Origin: Bacteroidaceae bacterium
Lineage (GTDB): Bacteria > Bacteroidota > Bacteroidia > Bacteroidales > Bacteroidaceae
Direction: 5' to 3'
Assembly (NCBI GenBank): GCA_900768625.1
Contig: CAAGDO010000065.1
Location: 1-31,332 of the forward strand
DNA length: 31,332 nucleotides
Shown here: in pieces, positions 15,686 through 22,235 of the stretch
Numbering within the stretch: position 1 is the first letter of the stretch
Layout of the letters: each line of letters opens with the position of its first letter
The notes under the pieces: generated by a model
The model's input: only the letters and a program-made list of their open reading frames with translations
Databases searched by the model: none
Told to the model about the DNA's origin: nothing
Position numbers and translations under genes: made by a program

Positions 15686-16582
15686 TCAGTCGAGTTTGTA
15701 GCCGTAAGCTTCAAGTCGTTTGGTGTTGTTGCGCCAGTCTTTGTCCACTTTCACGAAGATTTCAAGATAGATGCTTTTTCCGAAGAATTCCTCCAGGGTG
15801 CGTCGTGCTTCTGTTGAAACCTTTTTAAGTGCTGTTCCGCGGTGTCCAATGATGATGCCTTTCTGGCTGTCGCGTTCCACATAGATGACGGCGTTGATGT
15901 GGATGTTGTGCTCCGATTCCTTGAACTGTTCCACTGCAACTTCCACTGCATAAGGGATTTCCTTGTCATAGTAGAGCAGGATCTTTTCTCTGATGATTTC
16001 CGTCACAAAGAATCTTGCCGGCTTGTCCGTCCATTGGTCTTTTCCGAAATAGGGGGGTGATGGTGGGAGCAGTTCCTTGATACGCTGAAGTACGTTGTCG
16101 ACGTTGAATTTTGCTTTGGCTGAAATGGGATAGATTTCCGCTTTGGGAAGAGATTCATGCCATAGGCTGACAAGTGCTTCCAGATCCTTTTGGTTACTGA
16201 TGTCAATCTTGTTGATGAGCAGTAGGACGGGGACATCCATCTTTTTCACTTTGTCGAGAAATTCAGAATTCTTGTCGGGTTTTTCCACTACGTCGGTCAC
16301 GTAGAGCAATACGTCGGCGTCCTGCAAAGCGGATGTGGAGAATGCCAGCATTTCTTCCTGTAACTTATAGTTGGGCTTGAGAACACCCGGTGTGTCGGAA
16401 AACACGATTTGGGCGTCATCGGAATTGATGATGCCCATGATGCGGTGGCGTGTGGTCTGCGCCTTGAAAGTGGCAATCGATATGCGTTCGCCCATTAGCA
16501 GGTTCATCAGGGTGGATTTACCTACATTGGGATTGCCAACGATGTTGACAAAACCCGCTTTGTGCGTCAGTGTTTCGGTCAT
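15686..16582 (-). CDS. era: GTPase Era
   Basis: The product is 298 residues. It is a small GTPase that binds the 3' end of 16S rRNA and licenses 30S assembly. It shows GNPNVGKS (16-23), DTPGVL (switch II), NKID, and the C-terminal KH domain with IGHRGTALKKVSTEARRTLE. The C-terminus ends after the short YGYKLD strand, as usual. The frame also contains an ATG at 16603 that would add seven residues; family members start close to the HKAGFVNIVG strand, so 16582 is preferred. It lies between fabH and der on the same strand. Confidence 0.97.
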   Translation of the reverse strand: MTETLTHKAGFVNIVGNPNVGKSTLMNLLMGERISIATFKAQTTRHRIMGIINSDDAQIVFSDTPGVLKPNYKLQEEMLAFSTSALQDADVLLYVTDVVEKPDKNSEFLDKVKKMDVPVLLLINKIDISNQKDLEALVSLWHESLPKAEIYPISAKAKFNVDNVLQRIKELLPPSPPYFGKDQWTDKPARFFVTEIIREKILLYYDKEIPYAVEVAVEQFKESEHNIHINAVIYVERDSQKGIIIGHRGTALKKVSTEARRTLEEFFGKSIYLEIFVKVDKDWRNNTKRLEAYGYKLD

Positions 16583-16643
16583 GTGTGGAATGGATGGTTG
16601 CATGTATTCCCTTTTTCTTCTGAGATGGAAGGGTGGGGAATAT

Positions 16644-16691
16644 GAACTGACCGCCTCGCCCGGGGAATGGCCTCGGTGAGGCGGTCAGTTC
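16644..16691 (-). other. Stable hairpin between fabH and era
   Basis: A perfect 14-bp stem pairs GAACTGACCGCCTC (16644-16657) with GAGGCGGTCAGTTC (16678-16691). It lies 18 bp after the fabH stop and has no T run on the minus strand. It may attenuate or protect the fabH end instead of fully terminating, since era follows on the same strand. Confidence 0.55.
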
Positions 16692-16709
16692 GTTTCTTTG
16701 TTGATGGGG

Positions 16710-17705
16710 TTAGGCGTTGTATCCCCACTTGAGATAGGCTGCACCCCATGTGAATCCTGCACCGAATGCGCAGAGAATGAGGTTGTCACCCTTCTTGAGC
16801 TGTTTTTCGTAGTCCCACAATGCGAGGGGAAGTGTTCCAGCAGAAGTGTTGCCATAGCGCTGGATGTTGAGCATCACTTGATCCATCGGGAGTTCCAGTC
16901 GGTGGGCAACGGCTTCAATGATGCGCACGTTGGCCTGATGGGGTACGACCCAAGAGATGTTGTCCTTGGTCAAGTTGTTGCGTTCTGCAATCTTGGCGCA
17001 AGCATCGCTCATGTTGGTTACTGCGAACTTGAAAACTGTGCGACCTTCCTGATGGAGGTAATGCATGCGGTGGTCGATGGTGAAGTATGACGGGTTGCAT
17101 ACGGAACCACCAGCTTTCATGCAGAGGAACGGAAGACCCTTGCCATCTGTACGAAGATAGCTGTCTTGCCATCCCACTTCTTCCGTGGTGGGTTCCACCA
17201 TTACGGCTGCTGCACCATCACCGAAAATGGGGCAAGTGGCACGATCAGTGTAGTCAACGATTGATGACATCTTATCGGCTCCACACACCACAATCTTCTT
17301 GTAGCGTCCGCTTTGAACCATACCTGCAGCTGCATCCATGGCGAAGAGGAATCCGCAGCATGCTGCTTGCATGTCGATGGCGAAGGCATTTTTCATGCCG
17401 AGACGTCCGATTACGATTGACGAAGTGGAAGGGAAATGGTAGTCAGGTGTGGTGGTGGCCACAATCAGGCAGTCCACTTCCTGGGGGTCGGTACCCGTTT
17501 TTTCGAGCAACTGCTTTACGGCTTTACGGGCCATATAGCTGGTTCCGAGTCCCTCTTCGTTGAGAATTCGGCGTTCTTTGATGCCGATACGGGTCATGAT
17601 CCATTCGTCGTTGGTGTCGACCATGCGTGACAACTCGTCGTTGTTGAGCACGTATTCAGGTACGTAGCCTCCGACACCAGTAATGGTGGCATTGATTTTT
17701 TCCAT
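16710..17705 (-). CDS. fabH: Beta-ketoacyl-ACP synthase III
   Basis: This 331-residue enzyme starts fatty-acid synthesis by condensing acyl-CoA with malonyl-ACP. The thiolase fold has the catalytic triad in place: Cys116 in MQAACCGFLF, His256 in VVPHQANVRI, and Asn286 in RYGNTSAGT. The C-terminal FGAGFTWGAAYLKW is typical. A second cysteine directly after the catalytic one is unusual compared with enteric FabH, but the motif is intact. The frame opens upstream at 17813, but those 36 residues are basic and unrelated to the fold, so MEKINATITGVGGYVPE at 17705 is the start. It sits downstream of rpmF across a 243-bp spacer with a strong RNA fold, in the conserved rpmF-fabH order (plsX is absent here). 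Confidence 0.96.
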   Translation of the reverse strand: MEKINATITGVGGYVPEYVLNNDELSRMVDTNDEWIMTRIGIKERRILNEEGLGTSYMARKAVKQLLEKTGTDPQEVDCLIVATTTPDYHFPSTSSIVIGRLGMKNAFAIDMQAACCGFLFAMDAAAGMVQSGRYKKIVVCGADKMSSIVDYTDRATCPIFGDGAAAVMVEPTTEEVGWQDSYLRTDGKGLPFLCMKAGGSVCNPSYFTIDHRMHYLHQEGRTVFKFAVTNMSDACAKIAERNNLTKDNISWVVPHQANVRIIEAVAHRLELPMDQVMLNIQRYGNTSAGTLPLALWDYEKQLKKGDNLILCAFGAGFTWGAAYLKWGYNA

Positions 17706-17797
17706 AGTCGGGAAATGTATGTTGTGTGCTTCGGGCAGGGCGTTTTCCTTGTCTGGCACTATGGGTTGGCGTTGTGAAAGGGGTGAAAATGAAAATA

Positions 17798-17888
17798 GTT
17801 TAAGAGCCGGCAAGTCACGTGGCGTTCTATCAACGGTCTGGGTGATAAAACGCAGACTCGTACGTCAAGGGCTTACAAACTCTTAAAC
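17798..17888 (-). promoter_or_regulatory. Structured leader-like segment between rpmF and fabH
   Basis: The outer arms GTTTAAGAG (17798-17806) and CTCTTAAAC (17880-17888) are perfectly complementary over 9 bp. Inside, GCGTT (17822-17826) pairs with AACGC (17849-17853), and ATCA (17829-17832) pairs with TGAT (17843-17846) around a 10-nt loop. AGCC/GGCT and ACGT/ACGT pairings can stack between them. There is no coding frame here. It could be the 5' leader of fabH or an attenuator. No known RNA family was recognised. Confidence 0.45.
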
Positions 17889-17948
17889 TACTTCTTTCGA
17901 CTTTTAATCTTGGTTGTTTCCAACACTTGATGTGCGAGGGATGATTAC

Positions 17949-18134
17949 TTATTCAGCAACTTCCTTCACGATGGCGAGCTTGCCGCGGTAGTAACCACAA
18001 GCGTTGCATACGGTGTGGTAGATGTGCCAAGCGCCGCAGTTGGGGCAGATTGCGAGAGTAGGAGCAACAGCCTTATCGTGAGTTCTACGCTTGAGAGTTC
18101 TCGTCTTTGATTGTCTTCTTTTAGGATGTGCCAT
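17949..18134 (-). CDS. rpmF: 50S ribosomal protein L32
   Basis: The product is 61 residues. It is a small structural protein of the large ribosomal subunit. It starts MAHPKRRQSKTRT and has a zinc-ribbon with four cysteines (Cys30, Cys33, Cys43, Cys46: CPNC and CNAC), followed by GYYRGKLAI. The zinc-binding form is intact. It lies 59 bp after the DUF177 gene, the usual pairing in bacteria. Confidence 0.97.
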   Translation of the reverse strand: MAHPKRRQSKTRTLKRRTHDKAVAPTLAICPNCGAWHIYHTVCNACGYYRGKLAIVKEVAE

Positions 18135-18193
18135 TTTTCTTTGTTACTTTATTGTATGATTGATATTTCTTTTTGTGATTACTGGGCAAGGCT

Positions 18194-18676
18194 TTATTCG
18201 TCCTCGTTTTCGCTGGAAAAGTCATCGTCGCTTCCGCTTACGAAACGCGCCACATCTTCATTGCATTGTCCGGAGGCGTGAACACGCTTGGTGGGGAGGG
18301 ATGTTTCGATGATTTCGTAGATGTCCCACCCGAAGTCATACATGCTGTTGGGGCCTTCAGTGTAGTTGGCATCCCAAGGGTCATTGTCGTCGGGTTCAGC
18401 ATCCTTTACTTTTACTTCGTCGTGAATGTCGACAAGGATGGGTAGAGGATCAAGGCATCTGTCGCAACGTACGGTGACGGAACCTTTGATGTCAATCTTC
18501 ACAGCATAAATCTGACTCACGGAAGGCATAACGCGCAAAACAACGCTGACGTTGCCGCCAACGATTTCGTCCTGGTCGAGATTGGAGAAGAATGTGTCGT
18601 CCAAGGCCACTGTCGGACACTCGGCTTTTGCCGATGCCAATGCCAGATTGATATGTAATGGTCCTTCACTTTGCAT
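18194..18676 (-). CDS. DUF177/YceD-family protein (large ribosomal RNA accumulation protein)
   Basis: The product is 160 residues. YceD is linked to 23S rRNA accumulation and is regularly encoded next to rpmF. The core motif VRCDRCLDPL, preceded by VKIDIKGSV, is the DUF177 hallmark. The later DIYEIIETSLP and ASGQCN agree with the family. The C-terminal tail is acidic (GSDDDFSSENEDE), as in Bacteroidota homologues. It starts the minus-strand cluster. The -7 box is only about 10 bp from the start codon, which predicts an almost leaderless mRNA. The exact biochemical role is not settled. Confidence 0.88.
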   Translation of the reverse strand: MQSEGPLHINLALASAKAECPTVALDDTFFSNLDQDEIVGGNVSVVLRVMPSVSQIYAVKIDIKGSVTVRCDRCLDPLPILVDIHDEVKVKDAEPDDNDPWDANYTEGPNSMYDFGWDIYEIIETSLPTKRVHASGQCNEDVARFVSGSDDDFSSENEDE

Positions 18677-18685
18677 AGCGGCTGC

Positions 18686-18693
18686 AAAGTTAA
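18686..18693 (-). promoter_or_regulatory. -7 element of the yceD-rpmF-fabH-era-der cluster
   Basis: TAACTTTG on the minus strand fits TAnnTTTG. It sits 9 bp upstream of the ATG at 18676, so transcription would start within a few bases of the start codon. No clear TTTG is seen upstream. Confidence 0.45.
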
Positions 18694-18948
18694 TACTTTA
18701 TTGTGGAATATTTGTCCCATTTGTGGTGATTTTTTTGCTATCATGCGGATTTTGAGGCATTTTGTGGTCGATGGCAGATGTCATTGGGCTCTGCGAAGAA
18801 GTGGGTTCGTTGTATGGTGGCTATATCTTTCTTTGAATCATACGCTCATATGAAACATGGGGAAATAGGTACTTTTGAATCTTGGATAGAAGATGTCTGA
18901 GCGATTTAATGACGAGTTGTTTTGCTTTCGCGTAAATATGCTTGGTCG

Positions 18949-19068
18949 TCAAAGAACAACTTGTTGAGCCTCTTCTTTCTCCCATTCTGCATTGAACACT
19001 TCTGCTGCGTGCGCGTAGGTGGGAAAAAGATGGTCTGGCCGTAGTTCGTGCTCTCCAATGGTTTCCAT
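18949..19068 (-). CDS. Doubtful 39-residue hypothetical protein
   Basis: A minus-strand frame begins METIGEHELRP and continues PTYAHAAEVFNAEWEKEEA before TGA. The composition is acidic and protein-like, and it could be the end of a lost gene. No family is recognised, and no promoter or ribosome site is evident. It may equally be chance. Confidence 0.2.
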   Translation of the reverse strand: METIGEHELRPDHLFPTYAHAAEVFNAEWEKEEAQQVVL

Positions 19069-19094
19069 ATAAATGCTCCCTATGTGGGAGTTAG

Positions 19095-19202
19095 AGTACT
19101 TCAGTGGAAGTACTGCAGTACTCTGCCGAAAGTACTCGAGTACTTCTATAGGAGTACTGGAGTATTCCTACTGGAGTACTCGAGTATTCCTACTGGAGTA
19201 CT
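19095..19202. repeat. Regular AGTACT array, 22-bp period
   Basis: Ten AGTACT or AGTATT hexamers occur at 19095, 19109, 19117, 19131, 19139, 19153, 19161, 19175, 19183 and 19197. The spacers alternate strictly between 8 and 2 bp, so pairs AGTACT-NN-AGTACT recur every 22 bp. The 8-bp spacers vary on the left (TCAGTGGA, CTGCCGAA, TCTATAGG) and are identical on the right (CCTACTGG twice). Each hexamer and each pair is palindromic. It lies in a non-coding spacer. The frame that crosses it is just a translation of the repeat. The function is unknown. Confidence 0.85.
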
Positions 19203-19257
19203 CTGAGACCTCCGTTTTCTGCTCCCCTATCTCCCTTTTACAGTACGAAAAGCAGGC

Positions 19258-19294
19258 GGTGGTTTTATTCCATGCGTCATGGAATAAAACCACC
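19258..19294. repeat. Perfect 17-bp-arm palindrome
   Basis: GGTGGTTTTATTCCATG (19258-19274) and its exact complement CATGGAATAAAACCACC (19278-19294) flank a 3-nt CGT loop. There is no T run beyond either arm and no gene end within 300 bp, so it is not a normal terminator. It starts 55 bp after the AGTACT array. Confidence 0.85.
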
Positions 19295-19518
19295 TGAATG
19301 CGCATAAAGTCAATTTCACAAGTATGCTGTGAAGTATGTCTTGTCGTCAATCATGGTTCTGAACTAGACAATGAGGTTTGGTTGAGTTTAAGATTTGGCT
19401 GGATGGTTGGGGCGTTTTGAAGCCGAAACGAAAACGTTACGTCGTCAAAAATGCTGTATCGGAATCTAACATAGCTTAAAACATGACTTTACTTGCAATC
19501 CATTCACTGAAATGTTAG

Positions 19519-19526
19519 TATATTTG
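19519..19526 (+). promoter_or_regulatory. -7 element of the DUF4270 gene
   Basis: TATATTTG fits TAnnTTTG. A CTTG lies 23 bp upstream (19492-19495), slightly beyond the usual spacing. The predicted leader is about 100 nt. Confidence 0.45.
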
Positions 19527-19629
19527 CACTTCGAAATCATTCAACAAGCAATCAAATGGCCTTGGAGCGCACGTCTGTTTTTATATATGATATAGAAGGT
19601 GTGTTTTTACAGGCTGATAAATCAATGAT

Positions 19630-21114
19630 ATGAACAAACCAGCCATATTCCTGCTGGCAGGAGCCTTGTTCGCTGCCTGCAGCGACGATACAGCAAAGAT
19701 TGGGGTGGATGTGATGCCCGATGGGGACAAAATCACCACTTCTGCCCAACATTTTAATCTTTCCACCCGTACCGTGCAGGTGGATTCAGTGTTGGCGAAT
19801 ACTTCGAAGAGTCAGCTTGGTAGCATCATTGACCCTGAGATGCGTGTCCGTACGACGTGCGATTTCCTTGCCCAATTTCATGTGCCTGATAATTTTATCC
19901 TTCCCAAGAAGGAGCTTCTCTATATGGAGCAGCCGGGTGTGTTGAAAGCTGACTCGTGTGTGATTCGTATCTATTTTGATAAGTATTATGGCGATTCGCT
20001 TGCCACTATGAAAGTTCAGGTGCGCGAACTTGATAAAGCGCGTGTCATGGAGGAAGGCGTGAATTATTACACCAATCTTAATCCTTCCGACTATGTGAGT
20101 ACTTCAGCTTCGGCCATCAACAAATCTGTGGCCTATGCGGTGAAGGATCTTTCGCTGAGTGATGAGCAGAACAGCGGAGGTAAGTACTATCGCAGCATTA
20201 GCGTACGACTTCCGCAAGATTATGGAACGCAGCTTATGGAGCATTATTATGCGACTCCGGCAGATTTTCAGAACCAATGGAAATTCATTCATAATGTTTG
20301 CCCTGGTTTCTACTTTGAAAGCAAAGGGGGCGTTGGTTCGATGATCACTGCTGACATGATGTGCCTCGATGTCTATTTCCGTTATCACACCAAGACAAAG
20401 GAAGGAAATGATACCATTGTCGATGGTATGCAGCGCATGGGTGCGACAGAAGAGGTTATTCAGAATACGCGGATTTCCAATGACTATCCTGGTTCATTGA
20501 CCGCAGATGATTTGGATAATTTGTCTTGCACTTATCTGAAGACACCTACGGGACTCTTTACTGAAGCTACGATTCCCGTGTCGGAAATTGTAGCAGGAGA
20601 ACACTACAATGATTCCATTAATCAGACGAAGATTGTTTTCCGACGTTTCAATACCTCTGACCATTCTTCATTTAACTTGCCTCGTACGACTTATCTGCTG
20701 ATGGTGCGTAAGGGGGATATGAAGGAGTTCTTTGAAAAGGACAAACTTTCGGATAATATCACTTCTTACCTGACAGAATATAGTTCGACGAACAATGTAT
20801 ACCAGTTCAGCAACGTGGCAAGACTGGTGGCTTATCTTCGCGACGAGCGTGACAAGGGTGCTGGTGTGGTTCCTGGTGACAATGAAAGTCAGCGCAATGC
20901 AAAGTATGCATCATGGGAAGCTCTGCATCCGGATTGGAACAAAGTGATGATCATTCCTGTCAATGCAGAATATGCAACTATAACAACGAGCTTCGGTGTA
21001 CAGAAGAAATTGATGCGTATTCAGCATAACCTTTCCCTCACTTCTACTCGCATCGAAGGAGGAAAGGATAATCCAGTGGATATCAGTGTTATTTACAGCC
21101 GTTACAACCGATGA
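19630..21114 (+). CDS. DUF4270 family lipoprotein
   Basis: The product is 494 residues. It starts with a lipoprotein signal (MNKPAIFLLAGALFAAC, lipobox cysteine 17), so it is expected to be membrane-anchored, probably at the cell surface as for many Bacteroidota lipoproteins. After the cysteine comes the DUF4270 pattern: IGVDVMPDGDKITT, then TRTVQVDSVLANTSKSQLGS and PEMRVRTTCDFLAQF. The C-terminal RIQHNLSLTSTRIEGG is also characteristic. An ATG five bases earlier is followed by a stop, so 19630 is the start. No function is established for the family. It has its own promoter and terminator. Confidence 0.85.
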   Translation: MNKPAIFLLAGALFAACSDDTAKIGVDVMPDGDKITTSAQHFNLSTRTVQVDSVLANTSKSQLGSIIDPEMRVRTTCDFLAQFHVPDNFILPKKELLYMEQPGVLKADSCVIRIYFDKYYGDSLATMKVQVRELDKARVMEEGVNYYTNLNPSDYVSTSASAINKSVAYAVKDLSLSDEQNSGGKYYRSISVRLPQDYGTQLMEHYYATPADFQNQWKFIHNVCPGFYFESKGGVGSMITADMMCLDVYFRYHTKTKEGNDTIVDGMQRMGATEEVIQNTRISNDYPGSLTADDLDNLSCTYLKTPTGLFTEATIPVSEIVAGEHYNDSINQTKIVFRRFNTSDHSSFNLPRTTYLLMVRKGDMKEFFEKDKLSDNITSYLTEYSSTNNVYQFSNVARLVAYLRDERDKGAGVVPGDNESQRNAKYASWEALHPDWNKVMIIPVNAEYATITTSFGVQKKLMRIQHNLSLTSTRIEGGKDNPVDISVIYSRYNR

Positions 21115-21161
21115 GGTGAATGACGGTTTCAATCTCATCAAATCTTGACATAAACAAAAAG

Positions 21162-21197
21162 CAGCTTCAGCACAACAGCGTGCGAAGCTGTTTTTTT
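21162..21197 (+). terminator. Terminator of the DUF4270 gene
   Basis: The stem CAGCTTC (21162-21168) with GAAGCTG (21184-21190), extended by GCAC/GTGC inside, is followed by seven T. Confidence 0.85.
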
Positions 21198-21274
21198 AGA
21201 TGGTAGGTGTCATAAACGATGTTGTCATTGGTGGAATTCTATATTTCCTAATAAACTCAATATAAACTCTATAT

Positions 21275-22003
21275 ATGAAAGCTATGCTTTTTGCAGCGGG
21301 AATGGGTACCCGTTTGAAACCGCTTACCGACCATATGCCAAAGGCTCTTGTGGAAGTGGGTGGACGTCCGCTACTCGATATTGTTGTTCGTCGACTTGTG
21401 GATGCCGGTGCCACGGAGGTGGTTGTGAATGTTCATCATTTTGCTGACCAGATCAAAAGTTATGTGGCATTACATGACTGGGGAATTGACGTACATCTAT
21501 CCGATGAAACTGAGGTCTTGCTCGATACGGGTGGGGGACTCCGAAAGGCTCTTCCGCTTTTTCATGAAGGCGGTGTCGACCCTATTCTCCTCCATAATGT
21601 TGATATTCTGTCGAATGCAGACTTGCGTGGTTTCTATGAACGTAGCCGCCATGCTGATGTGACGCTTATGGTCAGTAGCCGTGAAACGCAACGCTATCTT
21701 CTTTTTGATGATGAAGGACGTCTTCGAGGATGGACGAATATTGCAACGGGGGAAGTGCGCTCGCCCTATTCCAACCTGGATGTGGCGAATCTTCATCGTT
21801 TTGCTTTTTCTGGTATACATTGCGTGTCGCCCCACATGGAACAATGGATGGCAGATTGGCCGGCAAAATTCCCTATCATGGATTTCTATCTCCGTATGTG
21901 TGATCGCCTGGACATCAGAGGCGATGTTCAACATGATTTGCAACTGATGGACGTGGGGAAACTCAATATGCTTGAAAAGGCTGAGGCTTTTTTGAAAAAA
22001 TAG
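21275..22003 (+). CDS. MurU-type sugar-phosphate nucleotidyltransferase
   Basis: The product is 242 residues. It has a Rossmann-like nucleotidyltransferase fold with the signature GMGTRLKPLTDHMPKAL (9-25) at the N-terminus, VEVGGRPLLDIVVRRL next, the LLDTGGGLRKAL segment and the metal-binding HNVDILS. It closely follows the pattern of N-acetylmuramate-1-phosphate uridylyltransferase (MurU), which makes UDP-MurNAc in cell-wall recycling. Mannose- or glucose-1-phosphate nucleotidyltransferases of similar size cannot be excluded. The partner kinase AmgK/MurK is not in the window, although in other bacteria the two genes are often adjacent. It is transcribed alone. A TATATTTC box just upstream misses the promoter consensus by one base. 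Confidence 0.8.
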   Translation: MKAMLFAAGMGTRLKPLTDHMPKALVEVGGRPLLDIVVRRLVDAGATEVVVNVHHFADQIKSYVALHDWGIDVHLSDETEVLLDTGGGLRKALPLFHEGGVDPILLHNVDILSNADLRGFYERSRHADVTLMVSSRETQRYLLFDDEGRLRGWTNIATGEVRSPYSNLDVANLHRFAFSGIHCVSPHMEQWMADWPAKFPIMDFYLRMCDRLDIRGDVQHDLQLMDVGKLNMLEKAEAFLKK

Positions 22004-22171
22004 CGGTCAAGTGAAGGCGTCCATCCACTAAGGCCGTTTCTTATGTCCTTTTCTGGTTGTGAGTAAAAGAAGCGGAAAGATAAGGTTTGCATGTTGAATG
22101 TGGAACTTGGGGATACCGTCAATCGGAAACTTTGATTTATCTTCCTTTCAAAAGGACGTGTTTTTACAAAT

Positions 22172-22209
22172 AGAAGGCGGTCATCTATGGGAATAGATGA
22201 CCGCCTTCT
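22172..22209. terminator. Bidirectional hairpin between the MurU-like and GH57 genes
   Basis: A perfect 17-bp stem, AGAAGGCGGTCATCTAT (22172-22188) with ATAGATGACCGCCTTCT (22193-22209), closes a 4-nt loop in the convergent spacer. Neither strand has a strong T run, so it probably acts in both directions with modest efficiency. Confidence 0.6.
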
Positions 22210-22235
22210 GTATTAAGATGTATAGCTATTAAGTC

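Larger units (their letters stand above)
18694..19518. other. Long spacer with repeats and one doubtful small frame
   Basis: Most of this stretch has no coding frame with family features. It holds the AGTACT array (19095-19202), the perfect palindrome (19258-19294) and one short minus frame (18949-19068). The first 250 bp (18694-18948) and the last 220 bp before the DUF4270 promoter show nothing I can name. Confidence 0.5.

Noticed and set aside
19095..19202. AGTACT array as a CRISPR
   Set aside because: Repeats of 6 bp and spacers of 2 and 8 bp are far too short, two spacers are identical, and no cas genes are present.
19073..19297. A 74-codon plus-strand frame across the AGTACT array
   Set aside because: Its sequence (YSSTSIGVLEYSYWS) is just the translated repeat, it runs on through the palindrome, and it has no signal, family or promoter. 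The repeat is better explained as DNA-level structure.
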